55,394 nucleotides of DNA from Legionellaceae bacterium (GTDB lineage: Bacteria > Pseudomonadota > Gammaproteobacteria > Legionellales > Legionellaceae). The notes below the pieces were generated by a model. That model was not told the origin of the DNA. It did no database searches and saw only the letters and a list, made by a program, of their open reading frames with translations. The position numbers and the translations under genes are program-made. This document shows positions 1 through 9,916 of the stretch, in pieces; position 1 is the stretch's first letter; the number at the start of each line of letters is the position of its first letter. The stretch covers positions 1-55,394 of the forward strand of contig JAUYSP010000031.1 of the NCBI GenBank assembly GCA_030696305.1, read 5' to 3'.

Positions 1-210
1 TTATTAAATTTGTTAAGCTTGAAAGGAAATATCATTACGATTGATGCAATGGGTACACAGAAAGCTATAGCAAAGCAAATCCATGATGCTGGTGGTTTTT
101 ATGTGCTTGCCCTCAAGGGTAACCAGGGCACATTGAACGAATCGGTAATTCATTTGGTTGGACCTCAACAATTCCTTTGTGGACAGATTATACATAAAGC
201 TAATCGATGA
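1..210 (+). pseudogene. ISAs1-family transposase fragment
   Basis: The reading frame is open at the left window edge, so the upstream part lies outside. The translation carries the ISAs1-type core [16 protein letters not shown] followed by [11 protein letters not shown], which includes the second catalytic Asp and the conserved KGNQ segment. After about residue 50 the sequence stops resembling the family and ends at a TGA, whereas a full transposase would continue for more than 100 residues. This is therefore a truncated, inactive insertion-sequence remnant just upstream of recG. No terminal inverted repeat was recognised. Confidence 0.8.
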
Positions 211-237
211 CAAGAAAAGCAAGGTATGAAACTTCAC

Positions 238-261
238 TATGTTGGGCCTTGGCCCAACATA
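238..261. terminator. Perfect 11-bp-arm palindrome
   Basis: TATGTTGGGCC and GGCCCAACATA are separated by two bases, between the transposase remnant and recG. It could be a terminator or IS-associated hairpin, but no good T-tract follows. Its role is uncertain. Confidence 0.4.
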
Positions 262-374
262 CATCTTATTGATCAAATTTTGATGCGACAACCGTGGGCT
301 CACTGCCCAGAACCCTATCCTCTTGTGTATTAACATGCGAGAATACAGTATGTAAAAAGTAATGCGAAACGATC

Positions 375-2447
375 GTGCTATCTCAATCATGTGAAATATT
401 ACCCGGCGTGGGACCAACCATAACGAAAAAATTAGCGCAATGTGGCATCCACACGATTCAAGATTTGCTGTTTCACCTACCCTATCGTTATCAAGATCGC
501 ACTCGGATCACACCCATCCACGATCTGCGTAAAGAAGATTGGTCTGTCATTGTGGGCCGTGTTTGCAAAACAGAAGTAACTTATGGTAAGCGGATGATGC
601 TTTATTGCTATGTCGAAGATAAAACAGGCATTATCTGTTTGCGTTTTTTTCATTTTAATAAACAACAAGTAAAGCAACTCCAAGAAAGCCAGCAAATTCG
701 GGCTTTTGGTGAAGTACGAGAATTTGCTAATGCACTGAATATGATTCATCCTGAGTATCAACTGTTTAATGATGATATCATCTGTCCGGTTGAAGAAACC
801 TTAACCCCCATTTATTCAACGACCCAAGGCTTAAGCCAAACACGAATCCGTCAACTGATTAAACAAGCCATCGCTCACGCCCAAGATGAATTACATGCTT
901 TAGAATGGATGAGTGATCCCGTTTTAGCTGAGCATTATTTTCATCCCCTCTCTTCAGCAATTGGCGAGTTACACAATCCACCTCCCGATGTCTCGCTGCT
1001 AACACTTGAAAATGGCCAACACCCGGGATTAAAGCGATTAGCGTTTGATGAGTTATTGGCTCAGCGATTAAGTATGCAATTTGCAAGACAACAACGAAAT
1101 ACATTGATAGCTCCTGTAATGAACAATCAAAGTGATTTGACGACGCGTTTTCTTTCGTTACTACCCTTTAAATTGACGAATGCGCAAGAACGAGTTTTTC
1201 AGGAAATCAAACACGATTTAGCACTGTCTGCGCCAATGCTACGTTTGGTTCAAGGCGATGTAGGATCAGGCAAAACAGTTATCGCAGCGCTTGCAGCAAT
1301 GCAGGCTATTGCTAATGGTTATCAAGTTGCCTTAATGGCCCCCACCGATATTTTAAGCGAACAACATGCTCAAACGCTGGCATCATGGTGTAATCCATTA
1401 GATATTCAAGTCTATCGACTTAGCGGTAAAATGAAGGCAAGTGAGCGACGAAGTACATTGCAAGCATTAGCTTCCCATCAATGCCAATTAATCGTCGGCA
1501 CACATGCTTTGTTTCAAGAAGAAGTATGTTTTTCTCAATTAGGATTAGTAATTATTGACGAACAACATCGATTTGGCGTTGATCAACGAGCGTTATTGCA
1601 ACGCAAAGGTCAGCATGCGGATAAAAACCCGCATCAGTTACTCATGACTGCCACACCTATCCCAAGGACATTGGCCATGACGCAATTTGCGCACCTTGAC
1701 CTATCAGTAATTGATGAATTACCTCCGGGACGAACGCCTATAACGACGTCTGTATTGAATCAAACTAAACGTGATTTAATTATCGAACGCCTAGATGCAG
1801 CAATCACTTCTGGTAAACAAGCGTATTGGGTTTGTACATTGATTGAAGATTCAGATAAATTACAATGCATGGCAGCCACCGAAAGTGCCCAACATTTGCA
1901 ACAGCAATTACCTAATGCACGAATCGGTTTGGTGCATGGTCGTTTAAGCAGTACAGAAAAAGAAAAAACAATGGCTGCGTTTAAACGAGGAGAAATTGAT
2001 TTACTCGTTGCCACCACAGTAATTGAAGTGGGCGTAGATGTTGCTAATGCCAGTTTAATGATTATCGAAAATGCAGAACGACTCGGATTATCCCAATTAC
2101 ATCAATTGCGCGGTCGAGTTGGACGTGGTAGTGCACTGTCATATTGTATCCTGCTCTATCAACCACCTCTTTCCTTACAAAGTAATGAAAGATTACGCGT
2201 AATGCGTGCTACCTGTGATGGATTTATCATTGCAGAAAAAGATTTACAGCTACGTGGTTCAGGGGAAATTCTAGGTACCCAACAAACAGGCTATCGGCAA
2301 TTTAAGGTGGCTAATCTGCAACGTGATCAATCGTTATTACCTCACCTCACCCAAGTCGCCAAGGCATTAATTCAGGAAGACCCACTCACCGCCAGAACTA
2401 TCGCAAAGCGTTGGCTGGGCGATTTCGAACACTTTATAATAACGTAG
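375..2447 (+). CDS. recG: ATP-dependent DNA helicase RecG
   Basis: RecG remodels stalled replication forks and branched DNA. The 690-residue product matches the usual length (about 690). An N-terminal helix-hairpin/wedge (OB) region starting CEILPGVGPTITKKL precedes a superfamily 2 helicase core. The core shows Walker A GDVGSGKT, the DEQH box in IIDEQHRFGVDQR, TATPIPRTLA (motif III) and QLRGRVGRG (motif VI). The start is a GTG at 375, chosen because homologous sequence begins there and no ATG lies nearby upstream. The 3' end overlaps the convergent epmC gene by 81 bp. The gene appears intact. Confidence 0.96.
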   Translation: MLSQSCEILPGVGPTITKKLAQCGIHTIQDLLFHLPYRYQDRTRITPIHDLRKEDWSVIVGRVCKTEVTYGKRMMLYCYVEDKTGIICLRFFHFNKQQVKQLQESQQIRAFGEVREFANALNMIHPEYQLFNDDIICPVEETLTPIYSTTQGLSQTRIRQLIKQAIAHAQDELHALEWMSDPVLAEHYFHPLSSAIGELHNPPPDVSLLTLENGQHPGLKRLAFDELLAQRLSMQFARQQRNTLIAPVMNNQSDLTTRFLSLLPFKLTNAQERVFQEIKHDLALSAPMLRLVQGDVGSGKTVIAALAAMQAIANGYQVALMAPTDILSEQHAQTLASWCNPLDIQVYRLSGKMKASERRSTLQALASHQCQLIVGTHALFQEEVCFSQLGLVIIDEQHRFGVDQRALLQRKGQHADKNPHQLLMTATPIPRTLAMTQFAHLDLSVIDELPPGRTPITTSVLNQTKRDLIIERLDAAITSGKQAYWVCTLIEDSDKLQCMAATESAQHLQQQLPNARIGLVHGRLSSTEKEKTMAAFKRGEIDLLVATTVIEVGVDVANASLMIIENAERLGLSQLHQLRGRVGRGSALSYCILLYQPPLSLQSNERLRVMRATCDGFIIAEKDLQLRGSGEILGTQQTGYRQFKVANLQRDQSLLPHLTQVAKALIQEDPLTARTIAKRWLGDFEHFIIT

Positions 2448-2918
2448 TAATGCAGCATGAAATATCTGGGCACGAAATGGTAGCCCTTCACGTTGATAGC
2501 GCAACGCCTGTTGATATACATTTTGTTGAAATTGCTCAATATCAGCTGGCGCGCCACTCAAATTATCAATACTAAACTGAAATCGATAGCTCGCGGCCCG
2601 GGAAAGAAGCCATTCTAATGCTTGCGGTTTAATTTCGACGGATTGAAACAACTGTTGTTCTTCGGCACTTCGGCCATCAGGTATATACCAATAACCATAA
2701 TCTTCTTGCTCTCTACGATTTTTCCCCGCTATGAGCCAATGCGCGCACTCATGCAACGCACTGCTAAAAAAACCATGTGCAAAATGGATTTGATGATGTG
2801 ATTGCTGCTCATTTTTGGGTAAATAAATGGGCTCATCAAGACCTCGTACTAAACGTGTTTGATAAGTTTTTTCAAAACATTGATTAAATATCTGAATTAA
2901 ATCATTCGGATTATGCAC
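2367..2918 (-). CDS. epmC: Elongation factor P hydroxylase EpmC
   Basis: EpmC (YfcM family) hydroxylates the beta-lysylated lysine of translation factor EF-P, the last step of EF-P modification. The product has the family features in order: FAHGFFSSALHECAHW with the HExxH iron-binding motif, GYWYIPDGRSAEEQ, and VEIKPQALEWLLS. I place the start at GTG 2918, giving 183 residues, close to the E. coli protein. An upstream in-frame TTG at 2945 would add nine residues. The coding region runs antisense into the last 81 bp of recG. The divergent DUF3579 gene starts 69 bp away. epmA and epmB are not in the window. Confidence 0.88.
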   Translation of the reverse strand: MHNPNDLIQIFNQCFEKTYQTRLVRGLDEPIYLPKNEQQSHHQIHFAHGFFSSALHECAHWLIAGKNRREQEDYGYWYIPDGRSAEEQQLFQSVEIKPQALEWLLSRAASYRFQFSIDNLSGAPADIEQFQQNVYQQALRYQREGLPFRAQIFHAALLRYYKVFEIAQPTLCDSSGGEWVFLN

Positions 2919-2987
2919 TGTACTTATATTCCTCTTATGCGGCAAATAATGCTATACTTAGCAACCCATATTCATTGTGCAGTCAGA

Positions 2988-3275
2988 ATGACCGACCCCA
3001 AAAACAAAAAAATAGTTATCGAAGGCGTTACCCCTCAAGGGAAAGCTTTTCGACCTAGCGATTGGGCGGAGCGCATGAGTGGCACAATGGCTAGCTTTAA
3101 AAATAGCCGCATCCACTATTCCCCTTTACTACAACCCAGTGTCAACCACGAAGGCTATAAATGCGTAATTCTTGATCCAAAGCTCAAAGAATCAAGCCCG
3201 GAAGTTTACCAAGCCATATTAGATTTTGCCAAGGCTAATGAATTGAAAATTTGCGGGGAAGACGAGGCAACTTAA
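2988..3275 (+). CDS. DUF3579 family protein
   Basis: This 95-residue protein matches a small proteobacterial family of unknown function (DUF3579). It opens MTDPKNKKIVIEGVTPQGK, then has FRPSDWAERMSGTMASF and a middle segment around YSPLLQPSVNHEGYKCVILDP. The start is set at ATG 2988, because the in-frame sequence upstream does not look family-like. The gene is divergent from epmC and convergent with the icmC-like gene, 14 bp away. There is no signal peptide or membrane segment. The function is not known. Confidence 0.8.
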   Translation: MTDPKNKKIVIEGVTPQGKAFRPSDWAERMSGTMASFKNSRIHYSPLLQPSVNHEGYKCVILDPKLKESSPEVYQAILDFAKANELKICGEDEAT

Positions 3276-3289
3276 TTCTGATCGGTACA

Positions 3290-3835
3290 TCATGAGGGCC
3301 CACTAGAAAATATATTCATCAAATGAGTAACCATATAGTCCAACATGTTCACTGTGGAATGGATATTTATCGCAAACAGACTAGCCACAATAAATAAAAA
3401 ACCTTTTGGACCATGTCCTTTTGAACCCTCTTGCCCTTGTTCGGGATGACTTGCATGTGCTAATAAAACACACCCTCGTAAAAACCAAATAAATCCAGCT
3501 GTTTGAATCAACACCGCCATTGAATTGTAAATATCGTAGGTACTTACAGATGAGTAAGCCAAAATATTGTAACCACTGCCAAATAATGTATAGGAAAACA
3601 CGTCTATCATCGTAGGTAAAAAAAACAATCCGGAACCCGCCAAAAAATAGGCAATAGGTACAATCATTTTGGTTTGGGAGTTACCCCCTTCTGTAAAAAT
3701 TTCTTTGAACTTGTGAATCGAATGCAGATAAAATACCAGACCGAGTAAGTACGATAGGCCGCCAAGCAAATAATCTACCGATGGTAAACTAGTACTTAAA
3801 TTACCCAACATTTGAATTAGATCAACACCTGTCAT
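3290..3835 (-). CDS. IcmC/DotE/DotV-type type IVB secretion membrane protein
   Basis: This 181-residue inner-membrane protein has about four hydrophobic segments (roughly residues 20-40, 60-80, 105-130 and 145-165). The pattern fits the IcmC (DotE)/DotV/TraQ family of the Dot/Icm type IVB secretion system: GGLSYLLGLVFYLHSIHKFKE, then IAYFLAGSGLFFLPTM, NILAYS, and WFLRGCVLLAHAS. Dot/Icm systems inject effectors into eukaryotic host cells. No other dot/icm gene is adjacent, but dotV-type genes are often scattered. I cannot tell IcmC from DotV by eye, so I give no symbol. The family call is fairly sure; the role rests on family knowledge. Confidence 0.78.
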   Translation of the reverse strand: MTGVDLIQMLGNLSTSLPSVDYLLGGLSYLLGLVFYLHSIHKFKEIFTEGGNSQTKMIVPIAYFLAGSGLFFLPTMIDVFSYTLFGSGYNILAYSSVSTYDIYNSMAVLIQTAGFIWFLRGCVLLAHASHPEQGQEGSKGHGPKGFLFIVASLFAINIHSTVNMLDYMVTHLMNIFSSGPS

Positions 3836-3903
3836 GAATTAACTCTTGCATTGTGTGATTTTTCCCCTATATTAGGGACTCTCCGAATTGTAAAGAATTT
3901 ATT

Positions 3904-4641
3904 ATGGCAATTAACACATTCTCTGTTGTATTAGAAAATACCTTCATGCTTTCACCAGCTGTGAAACACTTTATCTTTCGCAGTGCTCACGATCCTGCGT
4001 TCAATTTTATACCAGGACAATTTGTTACGGTTCATTTTGAACATCAAGGTAAACTATTACGACGAAGCTACAGTATCGCGAATACACCAACAAATAACAA
4101 CTATATTGAATTTGCAGCAAGTTATGTAAAAGGAGGCCCTGGTACAGAGCTACTCTTTAACTTAAAAATTGGCGACTCCATTCAAATCAGTGGCCCAGCC
4201 GGTCGGTTAATACTCAGAGAAGAAACTCCAAAACGTTATATTTTTATAGCAACTAGCACAGGGGTCACACCCTATCGCGCCATGATGCAGGAATTGCAAC
4301 AGCGATTAGAAGCAAATCCTCAGCTACACATTGTTATTATGCTTGGAGTACAAAAACGCGAAGACGCACTTTATAGTAGTGAGTTTCTAGAGTGGGCTGC
4401 CAACTGTCCGCGAGTTACATTCCGTGCTCATCTAAGTCGTGAGCATCGTGAGGATTGGCTTCCTCATGAATTTCAAGGCCATGTACAAACCGGCTTTGCC
4501 GAATTAAATCTTAATCCTGAAGAAGATCTCATTTATTTATGCGGAAACCCTGCTATGATTGACGACTCATTCAATTTATTGAAAGATCTGGGTTTTTCTT
4601 CTCAACACATTATCCGTGAAAAATATATTTCATCCAAGTAG
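3904..4641 (+). CDS. Ferredoxin-NADP+ reductase-like FAD oxidoreductase
   Basis: A 245-residue two-domain flavoprotein of the plant-type ferredoxin reductase superfamily. The N-terminal FAD-binding barrel has FNFIPGQFVTV and RRSYSIAN (the RxYS motif). The C-terminal nucleotide-binding domain has TSTGVTPYRAM and LCGNPAMIDD. It likely moves electrons between NADPH and ferredoxin or flavodoxin in the cytosol. The next gene, class I aldolase, starts 13 bp after the stop, so the two are probably co-transcribed. Length fits bacterial FNR (about 250 residues). The exact electron partner cannot be read from the sequence. Confidence 0.88.
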   Translation: MAINTFSVVLENTFMLSPAVKHFIFRSAHDPAFNFIPGQFVTVHFEHQGKLLRRSYSIANTPTNNNYIEFAASYVKGGPGTELLFNLKIGDSIQISGPAGRLILREETPKRYIFIATSTGVTPYRAMMQELQQRLEANPQLHIVIMLGVQKREDALYSSEFLEWAANCPRVTFRAHLSREHREDWLPHEFQGHVQTGFAELNLNPEEDLIYLCGNPAMIDDSFNLLKDLGFSSQHIIREKYISSK

Positions 4642-4654
4642 GAGATATTTAATT

Positions 4655-5665
4655 ATGTATTATGATGAACTATCAGCAACCATCGATCATTTATTGCAAG
4701 ATGGCAAAGGTATTTTAGCAGCCGATGAAAGCAATGGCACAATTGGCAAGCGATTTGATACAATTGATGTAGAAAACAATGCCGATAACCGACGTAACTA
4801 TCGTTTATTACTCGCCACCACGCCTGAATTAGAAAACTATATTAGTGGCGCAATATTATATGAAGAAACATTCCAAAATAAAGACATACATAACATCAGC
4901 GTACCACAATTGCTGCTAGACAAAGGAATTCTTCCTGGAATTAAAGTAGATAAAGGGTTGTCGACTTTAGCCAATACACATGATGAAAAAATAACGTTAG
5001 GGTTAGATGATTTGTCAGAAAGACTAGTCATGTTTAAAAATCAAGGTGCAAAATTTGCAAAATGGCGCAATGTGTACAACATTTCTGAATTTACACCCAG
5101 CCTAACCGCAATGAAAGCTGGAGCTGAAACGTTAGCTCGCTATGCTGCTACCTGCCAATCTGTTGGGCTTGTTCCTATCGTTGAACCTGAAATATTAATG
5201 GACGGTAATCACACAATTGAACAATGCGCTGAAGCAAGTGAAATGGTTTTGCATGAAGTATTCAATGCATTATTTATCCATCAGGTAGAGTTAGAACATA
5301 TTGTTTTAAAGCCAAGCATGGTTACTTGTGGAAAAAATGCAGCTCAATTCAGCTCACCAGAAGAAATTGCCGATTATACACTTAGTGTATTTCGTAATTG
5401 CGTATTTCCAGCGGTTCCAACGATTAACTTCTTGTCTGGAGGCCAAAGCCCTCAACAAGCCACAGCCAATTTAAATGCAATGAACAGCTCGGGTTACCAA
5501 CCGTGGGCTCTCAGCTTTTCATATGGTCGTGCCTTACAAGAAGATTGCTTAGCTGTATGGAAAGGTCAACAAGATAATGTGCCTGCAGCTCAAGCGGCGT
5601 TGTTACATCGCGCTAGATTAAATAGCTTGGCATGCTTTGGAGAGTATTCAAGTAGCATGGAATAA
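4655..5665 (+). CDS. Class I fructose-bisphosphate aldolase
   Basis: A glycolytic/gluconeogenic Schiff-base aldolase that splits fructose-1,6-bisphosphate into two triose phosphates. The 336-residue protein follows the eukaryote-like class I family: GKGILAADESNGTIGKRF near the N terminus, VPIVEPEILMDGNHTIEQC, the active-site lysine in the LKPSMVTCGKN block, and NFLSGGQSPQQATANLNAMN. Start ATG 4655 is preceded by GGAG at 4641-4644; an earlier in-frame ATG at 4616 lies inside the upstream gene. A strong hairpin follows. Most gammaproteobacteria use class II Fba, so this form is notable though known in some intracellular lineages. Confidence 0.93.
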   Translation: MYYDELSATIDHLLQDGKGILAADESNGTIGKRFDTIDVENNADNRRNYRLLLATTPELENYISGAILYEETFQNKDIHNISVPQLLLDKGILPGIKVDKGLSTLANTHDEKITLGLDDLSERLVMFKNQGAKFAKWRNVYNISEFTPSLTAMKAGAETLARYAATCQSVGLVPIVEPEILMDGNHTIEQCAEASEMVLHEVFNALFIHQVELEHIVLKPSMVTCGKNAAQFSSPEEIADYTLSVFRNCVFPAVPTINFLSGGQSPQQATANLNAMNSSGYQPWALSFSYGRALQEDCLAVWKGQQDNVPAAQAALLHRARLNSLACFGEYSSSME

Positions 5666-5686
5666 TTCGGGTAATTAGAAATTCAT

Positions 5687-5722
5687 TATATTCCGTCATT
5701 GCGAACCCAATGACGGAATATA
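5687..5722. terminator. Bidirectional hairpin terminator
   Basis: Perfect 15-bp arms (TATATTCCGTCATTG and its complement) enclose a 6-base loop, between the convergent aldolase and M4 protease genes. The CCGTCATTGCGAAC core resembles dispersed palindromic repeats elsewhere in the window, so it may be a repeat recruited as a terminator. Confidence 0.7.
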
Positions 5723-5793
5723 GTTTCCCAATCGATCGCAAAAAAATTATGCTTATCAACTTATCTTCTATCGAACCATACCGCGAGATCTTT

Positions 5794-7380
5794 TTAACAC
5801 TCATCGTAATCGATTCTAACCAAATCCAAGGATCGTTTCACATCACTGAGAGAAAAACCTAAATCCTCTGCCGCATATAGTACGCCACACGCGCCATCAA
5901 TAAAGGTTGATTTAGGTATCCAATAGTCCATATTTGCCTTTAGCATAACTTGGAAAGCTTTACTCGGATCCCAGTTCATTTGATTAGATAAAAGATAGAA
6001 CAAGCGATTATAGACACCACTAGAATAATGGACATCTATGCCTTTTAAATATTGATCAGCCCTATCAATAGAATATCCATCTCTGCTAGGCCTGTCCATA
6101 AAACGAAATGCTTTACCAAGCGTCTCTTTTTTAATAATGTCTGCCCCAATCTGCCATGAACAGTACCCTTTGACATAGTATTCGGCCGCTTGAGCTGCCA
6201 TATCAGAAAAAGACTCGTTTATTCCGCCTGACTCACCGAAATAAGCAAGATTTGAATGTTGCTCAGTAAACCCATGACTCACCTCATGTGCGCCAATATC
6301 TAACGACACTAACGGATGTATGCTGCCATCCCCATCACCAAAAGTCATAGCGAAACCATCCCAAAACGCATTAGAAAATTGCCTACCATAATGCACCCGC
6401 ATAACTAATTGCATTGGCTTAGTGCTATTCATTAATGCTTCAACACCATATCGTTGACTGTACATTTCCTTAATCAACTTACCGATATAAAGTGCGTCGT
6501 TGCTAGGAGAATACCCGCCATTACGTAAGTCATAACCATTTTCTTGATATCCTGTCCAATACGATTGCTCATCTTGCACAGCACCGCAATCAAACATCAT
6601 GGGCGCTAAATTCATACCATAACTGGACAACATATCCACTACTTTGACTTCTTTATTTTCCATATAACATTGCCCTAACAAGTCGTCGCGGGATATATCC
6701 AACAATGGTTTGTCGACACCAAATTGATATTTACCCATGTGTTGATTCCCTCCAAAACCAGCGCCTTTAACTAGTGTGCGTATGGTCTTAAGATCATTCC
6801 ACGACTCTAAATAATGGCCAGTATTAGCAGCAATAATCGCACTTGGACGACTAGGTGGCGCATCCGTAGGTTCAATAAACGCATTCACTTTGTAGGCCCA
6901 AAACGCATGCGCTTGCTCATCGATGTATACCATGGGTATTACTTGTTTGATTTTTACTTCATCAGGTTTATATTGTGTAATGAATTGTTCCAAAACAATT
7001 TTCCCTTGCGATACAAACGTCGGTTCTGGCTGTCCCAATTCATCTTGGAGGCCTTGATAGATAGAACCATTCAACGACAATATCTGTTGTGCACGTCGGT
7101 GTAATACGACATTACCACCAAATACAGGGAACCCGGCATATTCCTGTTGCATGCGCAAATGAGTTATTTGACGATTGTCCGTATGTTGACTCATAAAACG
7201 TAATGCATTCGTGGCTATGGTACGCGCTGGTTGCGGTTTATCTGGTAAGATAATTTGGGTCATTTGTTGTAGTTGATTGAACGAAATATGCTGTAATTTA
7301 ACGCGCTCTGCCGCATGTGCAGTAAAAGTAAAAACTAATGTAGTGCCTAAGCACCGAACTAACCTTGTAAAACGTTGCAT
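5794..7380 (-). CDS. Secreted M4 (thermolysin-like) zinc metalloprotease
   Basis: The 528-residue preproprotein starts with a signal peptide (hydrophobic stretch ending TAHA, about residue 24). An FTP-type propeptide follows (about 25-190), then the peptidase domain. The zinc site is HEVSH, with the downstream glutamate in GGINESFSDMAAQAAEYY, and a later DVHYSSGVYNRLFYLL segment that provides the second catalytic histidine region. AGGAG lies just upstream of ATG 7380. Similar proteins include Legionella ProA/Msp, exported by the type II system and degrading host proteins. There is no C-terminal add-on domain. It appears intact and monocistronic. Confidence 0.93.
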   Translation of the reverse strand: MQRFTRLVRCLGTTLVFTFTAHAAERVKLQHISFNQLQQMTQIILPDKPQPARTIATNALRFMSQHTDNRQITHLRMQQEYAGFPVFGGNVVLHRRAQQILSLNGSIYQGLQDELGQPEPTFVSQGKIVLEQFITQYKPDEVKIKQVIPMVYIDEQAHAFWAYKVNAFIEPTDAPPSRPSAIIAANTGHYLESWNDLKTIRTLVKGAGFGGNQHMGKYQFGVDKPLLDISRDDLLGQCYMENKEVKVVDMLSSYGMNLAPMMFDCGAVQDEQSYWTGYQENGYDLRNGGYSPSNDALYIGKLIKEMYSQRYGVEALMNSTKPMQLVMRVHYGRQFSNAFWDGFAMTFGDGDGSIHPLVSLDIGAHEVSHGFTEQHSNLAYFGESGGINESFSDMAAQAAEYYVKGYCSWQIGADIIKKETLGKAFRFMDRPSRDGYSIDRADQYLKGIDVHYSSGVYNRLFYLLSNQMNWDPSKAFQVMLKANMDYWIPKSTFIDGACGVLYAAEDLGFSLSDVKRSLDLVRIDYDEC

Positions 7381-7632
7381 CCGATGGATCTCCTGTGAGC
7401 AATGACAAGTTGCGATACAATAGGACTAAGTTAGGGTTCTCACTTAGTGCCATTGGGCATAAACTGTGTCATTTAAGTTGGCTTGTATATATGCGATATT
7501 TCCATAAAAACGCATCACGCGATTTAATCGCCGAACGAGTAAATCAAAGTTGAGTTTAAAAAGCAATAGGTATGGACATTTTCATAAAATTCAGGCAGAA
7601 TCGCCAAAATATTGTACTGTTTTTTGAGTTGA

Positions 7633-8085
7633 ATGAAAAAGATACGTGTTTTACATGGACCTAACCTAAACTTGCTTGGTTTACGTGAACCAATGCAATA
7701 TGGTGACACCACGTTAGCTCAACTTGATGATCAACTGCAAACGCAAGCAAAGCTTGCGGGCTTCTTGCTTACAAGCAAACAAAGCAATGATGAAGCCGAG
7801 TTAATCACCGAAATACATAATATGATTAACGATTCGATTGATTACATTATAATCAATCCGGCAAGCTATACACACACCAGCATTGCTATGCGGGATGCTT
7901 TACTTGCAGTCAACATCCCATTTATTGAAGTACACATTAGTAACATTTATGCACGTGAATCATTTCGCCATCAATCTTATTTTTCTGATATCGCTAAAGG
8001 CGTTATTACTGGATTAGGTACTGATAGTTATTTGTTAGCATTACAAGCAATTCGAACCATATCGGACAGAGAGAGCTACCCATGA
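7633..8085 (+). CDS. aroQ: Type II 3-dehydroquinate dehydratase
   Basis: Third step of the shikimate pathway: 3-dehydroquinate to 3-dehydroshikimate. The 150-residue protein has the family opening [15 protein letters not shown], with the catalytic Tyr in [23 protein letters not shown] and [21 protein letters not shown] complete the active site, including the His of EVH. It overlaps accB by 4 bp (ATGA), heading an aroQ-accB-accC-prmA operon, an arrangement common in gammaproteobacteria. The glycine-rich loop carries REPMQYG where RREP is usual, a minor change. Confidence 0.96.
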   Translation: MKKIRVLHGPNLNLLGLREPMQYGDTTLAQLDDQLQTQAKLAGFLLTSKQSNDEAELITEIHNMINDSIDYIIINPASYTHTSIAMRDALLAVNIPFIEVHISNIYARESFRHQSYFSDIAKGVITGLGTDSYLLALQAIRTISDRESYP

Positions 8086-8558
8086 ATATTCGAAAAATTA
8101 AACCACTCATTGAATGGCTAGTAGATATCGGCTTTTCAGAAATTGAAATTAAAGAAGGCGAGGAGTCATTACGACTTTGCCGTCACAGCCAGTCAGGGCA
8201 AGGCACTCCCCCGGCATATATTCAAATGCCACAATCGAACCCTGCACCCGCTTCAATGGCTCCACAGCACCATGCAACAACGCATGCACCAACAACATCA
8301 AAGGCAGAAGAGCCAGTGATGTCAGGTCATAAAGTACGCTCGCCAATGGTTGGAACAATGTACACATCACCTTCGCCAGAAGCTCCCGTATTTGTAACCG
8401 TTGGCCAAACCGTTAAAGTCGGTGATACTTTATGTATTATCGAAGCCATGAAAATGTTTAACGAAATTGAAGCAGACCGCTCTGGTGTAGTAACTGCTAT
8501 TCTTGTCACAAACGGTGAACCCGTTGAATATGACCAACCCTTGTTTATTATTGAATAA
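8082..8558 (+). CDS. accB: Biotin carboxyl carrier protein of acetyl-CoA carboxylase
   Basis: AccB carries the biotin that AccC carboxylates and AccA/D use to make malonyl-CoA for fatty acid synthesis. It has 158 residues. An N-terminal helical region ([21 protein letters not shown]) is followed by a Pro/Ala/Gln-rich linker (about 50-85). The biotinyl domain holds the biotinylated lysine in [11 protein letters not shown]. It overlaps aroQ by 4 bp and lies 11 bp before accC, so the three are translationally linked. Confidence 0.97.
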   Translation: MNIRKIKPLIEWLVDIGFSEIEIKEGEESLRLCRHSQSGQGTPPAYIQMPQSNPAPASMAPQHHATTHAPTTSKAEEPVMSGHKVRSPMVGTMYTSPSPEAPVFVTVGQTVKVGDTLCIIEAMKMFNEIEADRSGVVTAILVTNGEPVEYDQPLFIIE

Positions 8559-8569
8559 GCGGAGTATTA

Positions 8570-9913
8570 ATGCTAAGTAAAATTGTGATTGCCAACCGCG
8601 GCGAAATAGCGCTACGTATTTTGCGAGCTTGTAAAGAGCTCGGTATCAAAACCGTAGCAGTACATTCTGACGTAGATAAAGATTTATTACATGTGCGTCT
8701 AGCAGATGAAACGGTTTGTATTGGACCGGCCGCATCGCAGAAAAGTTATTTAAATATCCCTGCCATTATTTCCGCAGCGGAAATCACAGATGCAGTTGCC
8801 ATTCATCCTGGATATGGATTTCTTTCTGAAAACGCTGACTTTGCTGATATCGTGGAACAAAGTGGCTTTCGCTTTATTGGTCCTCGTGCAGAAACAATTC
8901 GCCTTATGGGTGACAAAGTATCTGCCATCGCAGCTATGAAAAAAGCAGGTGTTCCTTGTGTACCGGGCTCAGATGGTCCGTTAACCGAAAATGATAAACT
9001 CAATTTATCTTTAGGAAAAAAAATTGGCTATCCCGTTATCATTAAAGCTGCAGGCGGTGGCGGCGGTCGAGGGATGCGCGTTGTACATAGCGAAGCACAT
9101 TTACTAAATGCCATAGCACTCACACGTAGTGAAGCAAAAGCTGCATTTAATAATGATATGGTTTATATGGAAAAATTCCTCGAAAATCCTCGTCACATCG
9201 AGTTTCAAGTGTTGGGTGATGGTAAAGGTAAAGCAATTCATTTAGGTGAACGTGATTGCTCTATGCAACGTCGTCATCAAAAAGTATTGGAAGAAGCACC
9301 TGCTCCAGGAATTTCCGAAAAATTACGTAAAGAAATTGGCGAATGTGTTGTTAACGCGTGTGTGGATTTAAAATATCGTGGCGCAGGAACATTTGAATTT
9401 TTGTATCAAGATGGTTGTTTTTATTTCATTGAAATGAATACTCGAATTCAAGTAGAACATCCTGTAACTGAATTGATTACTGGTATCGATTTAGTAAAAG
9501 AGCAAATCAAAATCGCTAGCGATCTCCCTTTTACATTAAAACAAAGTGATATCACATTACGTGGCCACGCCATTGAGTGCCGAATTAATGCCGAAGATGC
9601 TAAAACATTTATGCCATCACCTGGCACTATTCGTTTGTTACATCAACCTGGTGGTCCGGGCGTTCGTTTTGATTCTCACATTTATAGTAGTTATACCGTT
9701 CCACCTAATTATGATTCAATGATTGGCAAGCTTATTACTTACGGTGAAGACCGTGCCACTGCATTCGCTAGAATGCGTAATGCATTAGATGAAATAGTCA
9801 TCGACGGTATCAAAACCAATCTCGAGCTACACCAACGTATTCTACATAATCATGATTTCATAGAGGGTGGTACAAACATTCACTACTTAGAAAAAATGTT
9901 AAAAGAAGAATAA
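8570..9913 (+). CDS. accC: Biotin carboxylase of acetyl-CoA carboxylase
   Basis: An ATP-grasp enzyme that carboxylates biotin on AccB. The 447 residues match the usual length of about 447. Key motifs are [17 protein letters not shown] at the N terminus, the glycine-rich ATP loop [13 protein letters not shown], and the catalytic [19 protein letters not shown] ribosome site precedes ATG 8570. prmA follows after 3 bp. Nothing unusual. Confidence 0.98.
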   Translation: MLSKIVIANRGEIALRILRACKELGIKTVAVHSDVDKDLLHVRLADETVCIGPAASQKSYLNIPAIISAAEITDAVAIHPGYGFLSENADFADIVEQSGFRFIGPRAETIRLMGDKVSAIAAMKKAGVPCVPGSDGPLTENDKLNLSLGKKIGYPVIIKAAGGGGGRGMRVVHSEAHLLNAIALTRSEAKAAFNNDMVYMEKFLENPRHIEFQVLGDGKGKAIHLGERDCSMQRRHQKVLEEAPAPGISEKLRKEIGECVVNACVDLKYRGAGTFEFLYQDGCFYFIEMNTRIQVEHPVTELITGIDLVKEQIKIASDLPFTLKQSDITLRGHAIECRINAEDAKTFMPSPGTIRLLHQPGGPGVRFDSHIYSSYTVPPNYDSMIGKLITYGEDRATAFARMRNALDEIVIDGIKTNLELHQRILHNHDFIEGGTNIHYLEKMLKEE

Positions 9914-9916
9914 CAC

